22,647 nt of DNA from a virus, in IMG/VR virus record IMGVR_UViG_3300007352_000462, positions 1-22,647 of that record; one strand, 5' to 3'. Of the stretch, positions 1 through 7,132 are shown piece by piece. A program made the position numbers and the translations under genes. The notes beneath the pieces were generated by a model. It was not told the origin of the DNA and ran no database searches. It saw nothing but the letters and a program-made list of their open reading frames with translations. Numbering within the stretch: the first letter of the stretch is position 1; each line of letters begins with the position of its first letter.

Positions 1-672
1 ATGCAACTTGTACCATTTAATTATCTGGGCTTTCAAACCGGCGAAGCAATCTGGAACGATAATACAGATCAACTTCGTCGGCTCCGATTCACTCGTAAAG
101 GATGGGGTGAACTTTTCGGCGCGAAAAACCCTCAAACATATCTCGATATTTTAAAGCATAGACACCCAGAATTGCCGGAGGGCATACCTTTCACTGTGAA
201 AGGTATGACTGGTCAGGAATACATCACTTTCACCCTCGATATTTATGATGGCTTTCAGTATGCAGCGCATTCCGATCTGCCCAGGGCGCGAGGTTTTGTA
301 AAAGGCTTCCCCGACTTTCTGACGGCAGTTTTAAAAGGCCAAGTTGTACCTCCGCCGGCAGACCTTGCCACCCTTGCCTATATGGATAAATGGACACATG
401 GTAAGGGCAAAGAGATTAAGAGGATTGCTCAAGACGAGAATGTCACAGAATCAACAATCCGGCGACACATAGAGAGGGTCAAAAAAGGTGAGCCGATCAA
501 TAAAAATTTAAAGGGCTTTAAAAAACCCTATGTCCAAATTAAATACCGCTCTATATATAAGGAAGCGATCCGGCTGAGGAAAGAAGAGAAGTGGACCGGC
601 ATCGAGATATCAAAAAAACTCGGTATTCCAGAGAAGACGGTGTATCGCTGGTTCAATAGAGACTTTAATTAA
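1..672 (+). CDS. Double helix-turn-helix protein of unknown role
   Basis: A 223-residue protein whose ATG is the first base of the window, so the true start cannot be verified. I do not recognise the N-terminal 120 residues. The C-terminal half has two helix-turn-helix-like segments: about residues 135-160 (IKRIAQDENVTESTIRRHIE) and about 185-220, ending in IPEKTVYRWFNRD. Both resemble resolvase or transposase-type HTHs, so sequence-specific DNA binding is likely. The stop lies only 3 nt from the stop of the convergent nuclease gene, with no terminator hairpin between them. It could be a phage cargo gene left of the repressor or a flanking host gene; nothing in the window settles this. Confidence 0.6.
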   Translation: MQLVPFNYLGFQTGEAIWNDNTDQLRRLRFTRKGWGELFGAKNPQTYLDILKHRHPELPEGIPFTVKGMTGQEYITFTLDIYDGFQYAAHSDLPRARGFVKGFPDFLTAVLKGQVVPPPADLATLAYMDKWTHGKGKEIKRIAQDENVTESTIRRHIERVKKGEPINKNLKGFKKPYVQIKYRSIYKEAIRLRKEEKWTGIEISKKLGIPEKTVYRWFNRDFN

Positions 673-675
673 CTA

Positions 676-1281
676 TTATTCTAAACCCCAAAGACCTCTT
701 TTGTTTTCCCTGGCTTCTCTTTCATACTGTCTGAATTCCTCTAAATATTTAAATGGGAATTTTGTATAGGCATGCCCATATCCCTGCTTAATTATTTCAG
801 CATTTAAAAAAGTGCCATCTTCAAGATATACATAAGCAAGAGTTCGTCCATACTTATCTTTAGCCTCTTGATCATACTCCACTCTTACCGTCTTTCCTTC
901 TAATATTTTTTTTGTGAATGCTGAGGCTTCTTTTCCAAAATATTCTACCGGCTTTTGAGGATGCTTTGTTTCCGGCGTGTCCACACCAATAAGCCGGACC
1001 TTTTCTGTATTGTTTAACACAATAGTATCACCATCAATTACTTCTGTACACGTCTGAAACCTCACAATTTTTATGCTTTGTGCCGGAGAAGTAGTCCCAT
1101 AACTTTTAGTGCGATTATATGTCGACGGATTATTATTTTTACTGCCTCCGCATGGAGAACGATGACAATGATATTCACCGGATTTTCTATCCGTATGACC
1201 GCCGTTAGCGTCTAAGCCCCCAGGATGAGCATAAATTTGTGTAGCCCCTACCAAAATAAGCCAAAAAACGATTTTATTCAT
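676..1281 (-). CDS. Exported thermonuclease (SNase-like) with YHYH-type N-terminal segment
   Basis: A 201-residue predicted secreted nuclease. An N-terminal signal peptide (MNKIVFWLILVGATQIYA) is followed by a His/Cys-rich segment, residues 19-41 (HPGGLDANGGHT, then GEYHCHR), of the kind called YHYH. After a low-complexity linker comes a staphylococcal-nuclease fold at about 72-200. Family motifs are visible: VIDGDTI (D83, D85), VRLIGVDTPE (R96, D101, T102, E104) and YGRTLAY (R146), matching the calcium-binding and catalytic Asp/Arg/Glu set of SNase. It should cleave DNA or RNA outside the cytoplasm. The gene runs leftward downstream of the repressor and has a good Shine-Dalgarno (AGGAGGGG before the ATG). 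Such nucleases are not part of the Mu core, so I read it as a cargo gene possibly expressed in lysogens. Confidence 0.85.
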   Translation of the reverse strand: MNKIVFWLILVGATQIYAHPGGLDANGGHTDRKSGEYHCHRSPCGGSKNNNPSTYNRTKSYGTTSPAQSIKIVRFQTCTEVIDGDTIVLNNTEKVRLIGVDTPETKHPQKPVEYFGKEASAFTKKILEGKTVRVEYDQEAKDKYGRTLAYVYLEDGTFLNAEIIKQGYGHAYTKFPFKYLEEFRQYEREARENKRGLWGLE

Positions 1282-1290
1282 GTGTCCCCT

Positions 1291-1315
1291 CCTGTAACCT
1301 GTAATATTTTACAGG
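1291..1315. repeat. Three CCTGTAA boxes, two forming an inverted repeat
   Basis: CCTGTAA occurs at 1291-1297 and 1298-1304, with its complement TTACAGG at 1309-1315. The last two form a perfect 7-bp hairpin with a TATT loop. On the plus strand a T-rich run (TGTTTTTGG) follows, as in a weak terminator. On the minus strand the boxes overlap the leader and ribosome binding site of the nuclease gene. They could be an operator for that gene or a terminator between divergent units. Confidence 0.4.
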
Positions 1316-1342
1316 TGTTTTTGGAATTAAAAGAAAGGTATA

Positions 1343-1708
1343 TTATCCTGCTGATTTTCCCCTTCTCTCTATCAATAACTCTGAAATCGATTTCTCTCTT
1401 TTAACGTGTTTTAAAATCTCCCGCTGTTCATCTTCCGGCATGTCCTTTAATATGAGAAGAATCTTCTCTGCAACTGAGCCAGTCTCGGCTTTCACATTTC
1501 TGTACATGTCCCCCTCTCCGGTGAGTAACCAATTAAGATTAGCATCAAATTGGATTGCTATTTTTTGTAAATTTTCTGCACCAGGCTCACTTCGACCAGT
1601 TAAATAGTGTTGCAATGTAGGATAAGGGATACCTGATTTACGTGAAAATTCAGGCGGTTTCATGCCCAATGAGTTTATGAAATTATTTAATCTTTCAGCT
1701 ATGTTCAT
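1343..1708 (-). CDS. Phage repressor, XRE/CI-type HTH
   Basis: A 121-residue regulator. Residues 3-60 form a Cro/CI-type HTH (MKPPEFSRKSGIPYPTLQHY, then LTGRSEPGAENLQKIA), followed by NWLLTGEGDMY, the phrase typical of the CI/HipB-like repressor group. The C-terminal 45 residues are charged and helical and lack any S24 peptidase domain, so RecA-type self-cleavage is not expected. It is divergent from the Ner-like gene, the Mu c-versus-ner arrangement, and should silence the rightward early promoter in lysogeny. Mu c is longer (about 196 residues) with an unrelated N-terminal domain, so this is an analogue by position. No Shine-Dalgarno is visible before its ATG. A minus-strand -10-like GATAAT (complement of 1732-1737) would give a very short leader. 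Confidence 0.85.
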   Translation of the reverse strand: MNIAERLNNFINSLGMKPPEFSRKSGIPYPTLQHYLTGRSEPGAENLQKIAIQFDANLNWLLTGEGDMYRNVKAETGSVAEKILLILKDMPEDEQREILKHVKREKSISELLIERRGKSAG

Positions 1709-1711
1709 ATT

Positions 1712-1753
1712 TGATTATTTATCTTGACAAAATTATCAGATTGGATATATACT
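1712..1753 (+). promoter_or_regulatory. Early rightward promoter and candidate operator
   Basis: A perfect -35 TTGACA (1724-1729) is followed after 16 nt by TATATA (1746-1751) or after 18 nt by TATACT (1748-1753), driving the Ner-like gene. An imperfect inverted repeat, TGATTATT (1712-1719) and AATTATCA (1731-1738, 7 of 8 complementary), brackets the -35 box and is a plausible repressor or Ner operator. A minus-strand -10-like GATAAT sits within the same element, so the two promoters would oppose each other. Confidence 0.6.
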
Positions 1754-1782
1754 CACTACCACAAGGTAAATAAATTAACTCT

Positions 1783-1995
1783 ATGAAGAAAAAAAACAAC
1801 ACAAAGAGGATCAAAAAATTGATGATCGACAAAGATATCAAGCCATCTACTATTGCGGATAAGGCCGGAGTCACGAGAGCAGCGATTACGCGCCTGCTAA
1901 AAGGCGACCTCGAATCAGAGCGCCTTAAGGGAGTAATCGCCAAAATGTTGGGTAAAAAGGTCTCTGACCTCTGGCCGAAAGGGAGAGCCGCATAG
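1783..1995 (+). CDS. Ner-like early DNA-binding regulator
   Basis: A small 70-residue HTH protein divergent from the repressor, in the position of Mu ner. The central segment STIADKAGVTRAAITRLLKG is a clear helix-turn-helix, and the C-terminus (GKKVSDLWPKGRAA) has the W-P ending seen in Ner/Nlp/SfsB proteins. Mu Ner turns down transcription from the early and repressor promoters after induction, and the same Cro-like role is inferred here. The ribosome binding site is weak (AAGG, 16 nt upstream). The stop codon abuts the ATG of a 45-residue ORF. Confidence 0.75.
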   Translation: MKKKNNTKRIKKLMIDKDIKPSTIADKAGVTRAAITRLLKGDLESERLKGVIAKMLGKKVSDLWPKGRAA

Positions 1996-2133
1996 ATGCG
2001 CCTATTAATAGAAAAGATTATCGCCTCCGGGGCGCTGGTTGTTAGGAACGATAAAGTCTGTAATTGGACAGACGGACTTTATCTCCACTTCCAGCGCTCT
2101 TGTTTATTGGATGCATTGATTTTAACTTTTTAA
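1996..2133 (+). CDS. Possible small early protein, 45 residues
   Basis: The ORF begins at the base after the upstream stop (TAG ATG) and encodes 45 residues beginning MRLLIEKIIASGALVVRNDK and ending LLDALILTF. I recognise no family. The abutting start suggests translational coupling to the Ner-like gene, the only support beyond an open frame. No independent Shine-Dalgarno is apparent. It fills most of the gap before the next gene. The remaining 61 nt (2134-2194) hold a T-rich stretch and a good GGGGAGA ribosome binding site. Confidence 0.4.
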   Translation: MRLLIEKIIASGALVVRNDKVCNWTDGLYLHFQRSCLLDALILTF

Positions 2134-2194
2134 CTGTCTATAGAGCAATGTTTTTTTTGTTCAAAAAAGTTTACAAAGTGTACGGGGAGAATAA

Positions 2195-2425
2195 ATGAAA
2201 AAGACAAGGAGGAACAAGGGCTTGAAAGGGAAAAATCCGCATCAAAAACTTGAGAAGCGGGAGGCGATATTTTCACTTCGTATCCCTATGAAGCTGAGGC
2301 TGCACATCGATGAGCTGGACGATACGCAGCGCAAGAGCATGAACCATCGCATTATGCAGGTCATGGCCAAGTCAGCGCACGACTCCCTTTTTAGAGCGCA
2401 GGATTTTTTAGGGGAGGAGGATTAA
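2195..2425 (+). CDS. Small basic protein, probable ribbon-helix-helix
   Basis: A 76-residue basic protein. After a lysine/arginine-rich tail, the segment IFSLRIPMKLRLHIDELDD followed by SMNHRIMQVMAKSA has the beta-strand plus two-helix layout of Arc-like ribbon-helix-helix DNA-binding proteins. The start is set by GGGGAGA 6-7 nt upstream. It ends in a 1-nt overlap with the next ATG. A regulatory or accessory DNA-binding role in the early region is inferred; the family match is by pattern only. Confidence 0.6.
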   Translation: MKKTRRNKGLKGKNPHQKLEKREAIFSLRIPMKLRLHIDELDDTQRKSMNHRIMQVMAKSAHDSLFRAQDFLGEED

Positions 2426-2640
2426 TGGGCAACGATTATGACGGGCAGGAAGATGCAGTAAAGGAAGTCCGGGCCTTAAGTGAGAAAGCAAAGGGCCTGC
2501 TCAATCATCACCTCGGCAACTCCCTCCAGGCTGTGCTCACTGAGGCGCAAATGAACGGGCTCAAATTGTCTGAGGGGTGCGTGCATCACATATTAAGTGA
2601 TTTGGAAACATTCGGCATCAGGCCAGCAGGCTTTAGGTAA
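2425..2640 (+). CDS. Hypothetical early protein, 71 residues
   Basis: I do not recognise this product. It is 71 residues, mostly helical, with the conserved-looking core LLNHHLGNSLQAVLTEAQMN. Its ATG shares one base with the preceding stop codon and sits behind a strong GGGGAGGAGG ribosome binding site, so it is almost certainly translated. The phrase HHLGNSLQ resembles the dimerisation/H-box helix of histidine kinases, but no ATPase domain follows, so I do not assign that function. Confidence 0.6.
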   Translation: MGNDYDGQEDAVKEVRALSEKAKGLLNHHLGNSLQAVLTEAQMNGLKLSEGCVHHILSDLETFGIRPAGFR

Positions 2641-2659
2641 TAAATTAAGGGAGGGAAAA

Positions 2660-2959
2660 GTGGGGATAGATAACATCGACAAAGAAGTAAATCAGGCTTA
2701 TCGGATAGACAAATTAAAAGAACTTTTGCTTCAAACTGCGGTGAGCGAGAGGAAAATATTTTATTTAGTTGCAGACATGTTGGAGATGGGGGCTGCATGT
2801 CAGGTGGTTGGGATATTACTTAAACAAAAATACAGTATTGCTGAAATCAGAGAGCATGTAACTATCTTAAGGAATGCTTGTGAAGGGGTTTTTGATCAAC
2901 TTGAAATGACCATAGAGGACTGGGAAGCTCAAATAAGGGGGGCTGAAAGTGGAAAATAA
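2660..2959 (+). CDS. Hypothetical early protein, 99 residues (GTG start)
   Basis: The frame is open from 2597, but the GTG at 2660 is preferred: it follows AAGGGAGGG with good spacing, whereas the upstream ATG lies inside the preceding gene and lacks a ribosome binding site. The product begins VGIDNIDKEVNQAYRIDKLK and is helical and acidic, with no family I recognise. It overlaps the next gene by 11 nt, so it belongs to the same transcription unit leading into the transposase. Confidence 0.6.
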   Translation: MGIDNIDKEVNQAYRIDKLKELLLQTAVSERKIFYLVADMLEMGAACQVVGILLKQKYSIAEIREHVTILRNACEGVFDQLEMTIEDWEAQIRGAESGK

Positions 2960-3713
2960 TAACGACGATCTTATGAAATTAGTTCACAATTGTGGACTAA
3001 AAACGGGCAGAGCACAGGCATTTCAGGGGATTGCTCTACTGGCAGAATTTCTGCAATGGAAGGCCATGCAAGAAATCGTAGATGATAAGAAAACCCTTAA
3101 TAATATGGGTTATTCCAATATCGACGATTATCTAAAAGAGGCTGGTTTTGGTAAAACAGACGGCTATAAAAAATTGAAAATAGCTCGCACTTTTAGTTCA
3201 CACGAAGTGCAGTTTTTTGGACAAATAGGACTATCCAAGGGAGATCTCCTTAGCATTGCCAATATGTCACCGGAGGAACGCCCGCGCATTGCAAACGGCA
3301 AGCTTGAGAACTACGACACAGCGGATAAAGATGAACTGAAACACATCATTGATGACCTTATCGCTGAAAATATCGAACACAAAAAACAGGCAAAGGGCTA
3401 CAGCGAAAACAAGATCGTCAAAAAAGCTTCTAAATTAGAAGCCGACAATAAAACCCTGCATGACAAAGTGAAAACGCTCAACCTGCAATTACGCCTTGCC
3501 GACAAGAGCGCCACCGCCTTCCAGGACGCCTACAGCACAGCGGACGAACTACTTGATCAGGCTATTAAATTGCTCAATGACGCCAATAGCTCACCGATGG
3601 TTGAGAACGTCCTTGACGATGAAAAGACCCTCAAAAAATACACCAACATGGCGAACCTCTTCGAGAAGAAAATGAAGGGTTGTTTAGCCATCATGCGGGA
3701 GGCGTTATCGTGA
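2949..3713 (+). CDS. Coiled-coil early protein upstream of transposase
   Basis: A 254-residue protein starting at a GTG (product MENNNDDLMK). The N-terminal half (residues 20-110) is helical with phrases such as MGYSNIDDYLKEAG and IGLSKGDLLSIANM, reminiscent of replication or ParB-like HTH helper domains. Residues 130-190 are strongly charged and predicted to form a coiled coil, and the C-terminus is another helical segment. I cannot name a family. Its stop overlaps the transposase GTG start, so the two are translationally coupled, which suggests a role in transposition, replication or its control. Confidence 0.65.
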   Translation: MENNNDDLMKLVHNCGLKTGRAQAFQGIALLAEFLQWKAMQEIVDDKKTLNNMGYSNIDDYLKEAGFGKTDGYKKLKIARTFSSHEVQFFGQIGLSKGDLLSIANMSPEERPRIANGKLENYDTADKDELKHIIDDLIAENIEHKKQAKGYSENKIVKKASKLEADNKTLHDKVKTLNLQLRLADKSATAFQDAYSTADELLDQAIKLLNDANSSPMVENVLDDEKTLKKYTNMANLFEKKMKGCLAIMREALS

Positions 3714-5752
3714 GCGGCGACCTCGTGACCTTACAGCAGCTTGCAGAGCTTGAGGGCGCGCCATACGACACTATTAAAAAGGCCTATCAGCGGCAGGCTT
3801 ACAGCCTCGTGCAACTCGACGGCACACAGCCGCTGATCCGGATTATTGACCCTGCGATTTCAGCGCAGGCAAAAGCACGTTATTTCAGTCCCACAGCCGC
3901 TGAACCTGCAGCGGCATCCCCTCTGAAGGCGCAGGGAGAAGTGATGACCCTCCCTGCGTCTTCCCTTTCACTAAGAAAAGACGGCATCATGTCCACCACG
4001 GAATTAAAAGACTGGCAGCGGGAATGTATGATGGCGAGGCTCACGATATTGCAGCAGATTGATACCATCGCAGCAGAGCATAAGCTCTCAATCAATAAGG
4101 CCATTCAGCGGTTTATCAAGCTGATAGATAAAGATCACCTGCCGGAGCATGTCCGGCAGCTCATTCCACAGGCAAATCACAGGGACGGCTCAGAGAGAAC
4201 ACTGAGCTGGCAAACTCTCTACCGCTGGATAAAGATAAGGAAAGAACTGGGCGCACTCGGCCTCGCCCCCGAGGACACAGAACGTCTCTATGTCCCAGCC
4301 TGGGCGGAGCGGTTCCTCTCCATATACAGGATACCGAGCAAGCCCTCCATTCCGCAGACACTTGAGCTGATGGGCGCGGATGCTCCTACATACTGGTCCG
4401 CCGTCCGTTTCCTTAAAAAATTCTCCCGCCTCGATGTACAGCGCGGCAGGATGTCCGGCTCCGAATTAAGGAGCGTCAAGGGATACACCATCAGAGACAA
4501 AAGCCACCTTATGCCGCTTGATGTAGTAGTAGCCGACGGGCATTCCTATAAGGCAAAAGTCGCGCATCCCGTCCACGGCAAGCCCTTCAATCCCGAGGTT
4601 GAGGGCATCATCGATGCGGCAACGCGCGTATGTCTCGGCTGGTCCACTGGCCTGGCCGAGTCCTCTATGGTAGTAGCAGACGCCATAAGGCACGCCGTTA
4701 CGGTCAACGAAAAGAAGGCCATCGGCGGCGTATTCGCTATCTTCTACAGCGACCAGGGCGCGGGTAATAAGGCGCATGCTATCTCGCATGAACTCACCGG
4801 CATCCTGTCCAGGATCGGCGCGACACCCAAGACCGGCATCCCCGGCAATCCGCAGGGCCGGGGCATCATCGAAAAAGCGCAATACTCCATCTGGATACGC
4901 GGAGCAAAGCAGCTCCCGACCTTCACCGGCAGCGGCATGGACAATCTGGCATACAGAAAGACCATGAAGATCGTTGATAAAGACATTAAAGAAAAAGGCA
5001 CCTCACGGCTGCTCATTTCATGGGGGCAATTCCTCGAATACTGCGAGGAGACCGTGGCCTCATATAACAACCGCTCTCACTCTGCATTACCAAAAATCAC
5101 AGACCCGACTACCGGTTACAGGCGGCACATGACGCCCGTTGAAATGTGGAACCGATACGTTGAGATCGGATGGAAGGCGATGCTGCTGGATCCATTAGAG
5201 ATCAAGGACCTCTTCCGCCCGCAGGTAAGCTGCATTGTCCGCAATGCAATGGTCAGGGTATTCACCAATACCTATTACAACAATCTGCTTGAGCACTATC
5301 ACGGCGAGACGGTGTTTGTAAATTATGACATTCACGATCCGAAAGTTGTCTGGGTCAGAGACCAGCAGCAGCGGCTGATCTGCGAGGCAGTCTTTGAGGC
5401 AAATAAACGGAGCTACTTCCCTGTGTCGGTTATTGAGATGGCGAGGGAGAAGAGATTAAAAGGCCGCATGAAGCGCCTTGAATCCCAGCTTGATGACGCC
5501 AAGGTCGAGGCGTATGGAGTCGAGGAGATCACGATACCCGAGGAGGCATTGATCGTGCCGACTGAGGCGATGGAAGACGTAACCCCGGATACCAGTGAAG
5601 AGACGCAGATATTTGAGGAAGCCTGGCAGCGGTATGAATTTTTAATGCAGCATCAAGGTGAGATGTCCACGGAAGACAGACAGTGGATCAATGAGTATAT
5701 GAACTCGCGTGAATACAGGAGTATCTATGGCAAAGAGGAAGCGACAGGATAA
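3710..5752 (+). CDS. Mu-like DDE transposase (MuA homologue)
   Basis: About 680 residues, close to MuA (663). I choose the GTG at 3710: it overlaps the upstream stop and lies behind GCGGGAGGCG, while an ATG 30 nt upstream is buried in the preceding gene. The N-terminus (VTLQQLAELEGAPYDTIKKA) is a MerR-like winged HTH of the type that binds transposon ends or the enhancer. The integrase-like core has candidate catalytic acids D276 (VVADGH), D348 (FYSDQG) and E388 (GRGIIEKAQ). A mu-transposase C-terminal barrel follows (DIHDPKVVWVRDQQQRLICE), then an acidic tail that in Mu contacts MuB and ClpX. It catalyses strand transfer in phage integration and replicative transposition. The DDE assignment is by motif, not alignment. 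Confidence 0.95.
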   Translation: MSGDLVTLQQLAELEGAPYDTIKKAYQRQAYSLVQLDGTQPLIRIIDPAISAQAKARYFSPTAAEPAAASPLKAQGEVMTLPASSLSLRKDGIMSTTELKDWQRECMMARLTILQQIDTIAAEHKLSINKAIQRFIKLIDKDHLPEHVRQLIPQANHRDGSERTLSWQTLYRWIKIRKELGALGLAPEDTERLYVPAWAERFLSIYRIPSKPSIPQTLELMGADAPTYWSAVRFLKKFSRLDVQRGRMSGSELRSVKGYTIRDKSHLMPLDVVVADGHSYKAKVAHPVHGKPFNPEVEGIIDAATRVCLGWSTGLAESSMVVADAIRHAVTVNEKKAIGGVFAIFYSDQGAGNKAHAISHELTGILSRIGATPKTGIPGNPQGRGIIEKAQYSIWIRGAKQLPTFTGSGMDNLAYRKTMKIVDKDIKEKGTSRLLISWGQFLEYCEETVASYNNRSHSALPKITDPTTGYRRHMTPVEMWNRYVEIGWKAMLLDPLEIKDLFRPQVSCIVRNAMVRVFTNTYYNNLLEHYHGETVFVNYDIHDPKVVWVRDQQQRLICEAVFEANKRSYFPVSVIEMAREKRLKGRMKRLESQLDDAKVEAYGVEEITIPEEALIVPTEAMEDVTPDTSEETQIFEEAWQRYEFLMQHQGEMSTEDRQWINEYMNSREYRSIYGKEEATG

Positions 5753-5758
5753 AAAAAG

Positions 5759-5778
5759 GGCTGCCGGTAAGAGCAGCC
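5759..5778 (-). terminator. Hairpin with minus-strand T-tract between transposase and ATPase genes
   Basis: GGCTGC (5759-5764) pairs with GCAGCC (5773-5778) across an 8-nt loop. On the plus strand it is preceded by seven A residues, so read on the minus strand it is a textbook intrinsic terminator (stem then CTTTTTTT). No minus-strand gene is visible here, so it may stop antisense transcripts. On the plus strand it may act as a structured intercistronic spacer. Confidence 0.55.
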
Positions 5779-5814
5779 TCTGAAAACAAATCATCTATAG
5801 AGGGAGGATAACTT

Positions 5815-6507
5815 TTGAAAAGGGTATTTGTCAATACGCAAAATGTTAAGTTTTTCAAAGGCGCGATCGAGCGGCTGCAGAGCAGGGAAGAGCAGGTCCC
5901 TGGCATGGCGCTTGTATACGGCGAGCCGGGCCTCGGCAAAACAAAAGCCGTAGCTGCATGGTGTGCGCAGAACAGCAACAACTCCTATTTCATCCGGACG
6001 AAAAAGTTAATGACAGGTCGGTGGCTGCTTGAGGAGCTGGTCTCAGAGCTTGGAGAACAGGCTGATAAACGTGTGCCTGATCTCTACCGGCAAGCAAGGA
6101 ACATCCTGATGGAGAAGCAATGTACTGTGTTTTTCGACGAGGTTGATTACCTTTGTCATGATGCGCGGGTAATTGAGACTATACGCGATCTCCATGACGA
6201 CACAGGCACTCCTATCGTAATGATAGGTATGGCTGAGGCTGAAAAAAAGTTATCACGATATCGGCATTTATATGATAGGTTTTCCGAGGTAGTGAAATTC
6301 CAAGACCTGACAGAGATGGACGTTCGCACTATCGCTGATGAAATGTGTGAAGTGAAAGTGAACAACGACGCTATCGCACATATACACTCACAGGGCAGTC
6401 GCTTCCGGAAAATAGTGATCCAGTTATACCGATGCGAATCCATAGCAAAGAAAAACAGTCTCAAGGAGATTACTGCCGCACACCTGCAAAACGGGAGGCG
6501 TAAATGA
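5815..6507 (+). CDS. MuB-like AAA+ target-selection ATPase
   Basis: A 230-residue AAA+ ATPase beginning at TTG behind GGGAGGA. Walker A is GEPGLGKT (residues 36-43), Walker B VFFDEVD (105-111), and a sensor-like strand VMIGM follows at about 135-140. Helical C-terminal residues 165-230 match the MuB/TniB-type lid. In Mu, MuB binds DNA with ATP, selects target sites and stimulates the transposase; its place directly after the transposase supports that role. MuB is 312 residues with an N-terminal HTH domain, which is missing here, as in many shorter homologues. It overlaps the next gene by 4 nt. Confidence 0.92.
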   Translation: MKRVFVNTQNVKFFKGAIERLQSREEQVPGMALVYGEPGLGKTKAVAAWCAQNSNNSYFIRTKKLMTGRWLLEELVSELGEQADKRVPDLYRQARNILMEKQCTVFFDEVDYLCHDARVIETIRDLHDDTGTPIVMIGMAEAEKKLSRYRHLYDRFSEVVKFQDLTEMDVRTIADEMCEVKVNNDAIAHIHSQGSRFRKIVIQLYRCESIAKKNSLKEITAAHLQNGRRK

Positions 6508-6824
6508 GCGAAGCAAAAAAGCCCACGGCCCAGGAGAAAATATGGAAGACCATTCGCATAGTGCGGGACTTCACTCTCTACGATCTCCAGACGCTCACAG
6601 GCATTCCTCATCGGAATGCCAGGGCATATATCGCTGCGCTATCAAGGGCAGGGTACATACGACGTATTGGCCTGCGTAAAGACGGCAGCGGCTCTGCCCC
6701 ACGCTCAAAGGTCTGGAGGATCGTAAAGAACACCGGGCCAAAAGCCCCACTCCTCCGCCGCTGTCTCCTCGACCCTAATCTCAATACGCTCACGGAGGTG
6801 AAAGACTGTGTCCCAGTGGATTGA
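6504..6824 (+). CDS. Winged-helix small early protein
   Basis: A 106-residue basic protein starting at the ATGA overlap with the ATPase gene. Residues 12-60 (IWKTIRIVRDFTLYDLQTLT, then NARAYIAALSRAGYI) have the helix-turn-helix plus wing pattern of winged-helix DNA-binding proteins, and the rest is a basic, proline-containing tail. Similar small wHTH proteins occur downstream of the B gene in Mu-like phages. Function is not established; DNA binding is inferred. The next gene starts inside its last 17 nt. Confidence 0.7.
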   Translation: MSEAKKPTAQEKIWKTIRIVRDFTLYDLQTLTGIPHRNARAYIAALSRAGYIRRIGLRKDGSGSAPRSKVWRIVKNTGPKAPLLRRCLLDPNLNTLTEVKDCVPVD

Positions 6825-7131
6825 GATATTAAAACGTGAAGTGGACGCCAAGGGGCCGAAGGTCGTTGCACTGGAACTCGGGATCAACCGGACGACCGTC
6901 GATCTCGTATGCCAGGACAAATACCAGGCCAGCACGGATAAAGTTGTCGAGCGCGTGAAAAAGGTCTACGGCCATGACGGCAACGTCCTCTGTCCGGTAC
7001 TCGATATCATCACCCCGCTGCGCTGTGCGGAGCTGTGGAATAAGGCAAAGAAGATAGGGATGCGCGCATCGAATCCAGAGACTTTAAAGCTCTATAAAAC
7101 GTGTCTTAATTGCAGTGTAAGAAGGAATTAA
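6808..7131 (+). CDS. HTH early protein, GTG start
   Basis: A 107-residue protein starting at GTG behind ACGGAGGTG. The N-terminal half (GPKVVALELGINRTTVDLVC, then QDKYQAST) is an XRE-like helix-turn-helix. The C-terminal half carries cysteines in CPVLDIITPLRC and CLNCSVRRN, suggesting a metal-binding or redox site. This arrangement is common in early regions of Mu-like phages of delta-proteobacterial type. Specific targets are unknown. It ends one base before the gemA start, so it is co-transcribed. Confidence 0.7.
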   Translation: MSQWIEILKREVDAKGPKVVALELGINRTTVDLVCQDKYQASTDKVVERVKKVYGHDGNVLCPVLDIITPLRCAELWNKAKKIGMRASNPETLKLYKTCLNCSVRRN

Positions 7132-7132
7132 A

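Noticed and set aside
1-1342. Prophage left end with Mu-type TG...CA terminus
   Set aside because: I could not identify transposase-binding repeats or a 5-bp target duplication; the right end is outside the window, so no boundary can be set.
1719-1943. Minus-strand hydrophobic ORF opposite the Ner-like gene
   Set aside because: It covers the promoter and operator region and is antisense to an HTH gene; the hydrophobic stretch is the complement of lysine-rich codons.
2425-2640. Histidine-kinase fragment suggested by HHLGNSLQ
   Set aside because: No catalytic ATPase domain or membrane region; 71 residues in an early phage operon make this a coincidental match.
4161-5070. Several long minus-strand open frames inside the transposase gene
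   Set aside because: They lie opposite a gene with clear motifs, have arginine/serine/proline-rich shadow composition and lack ribosome binding sites.
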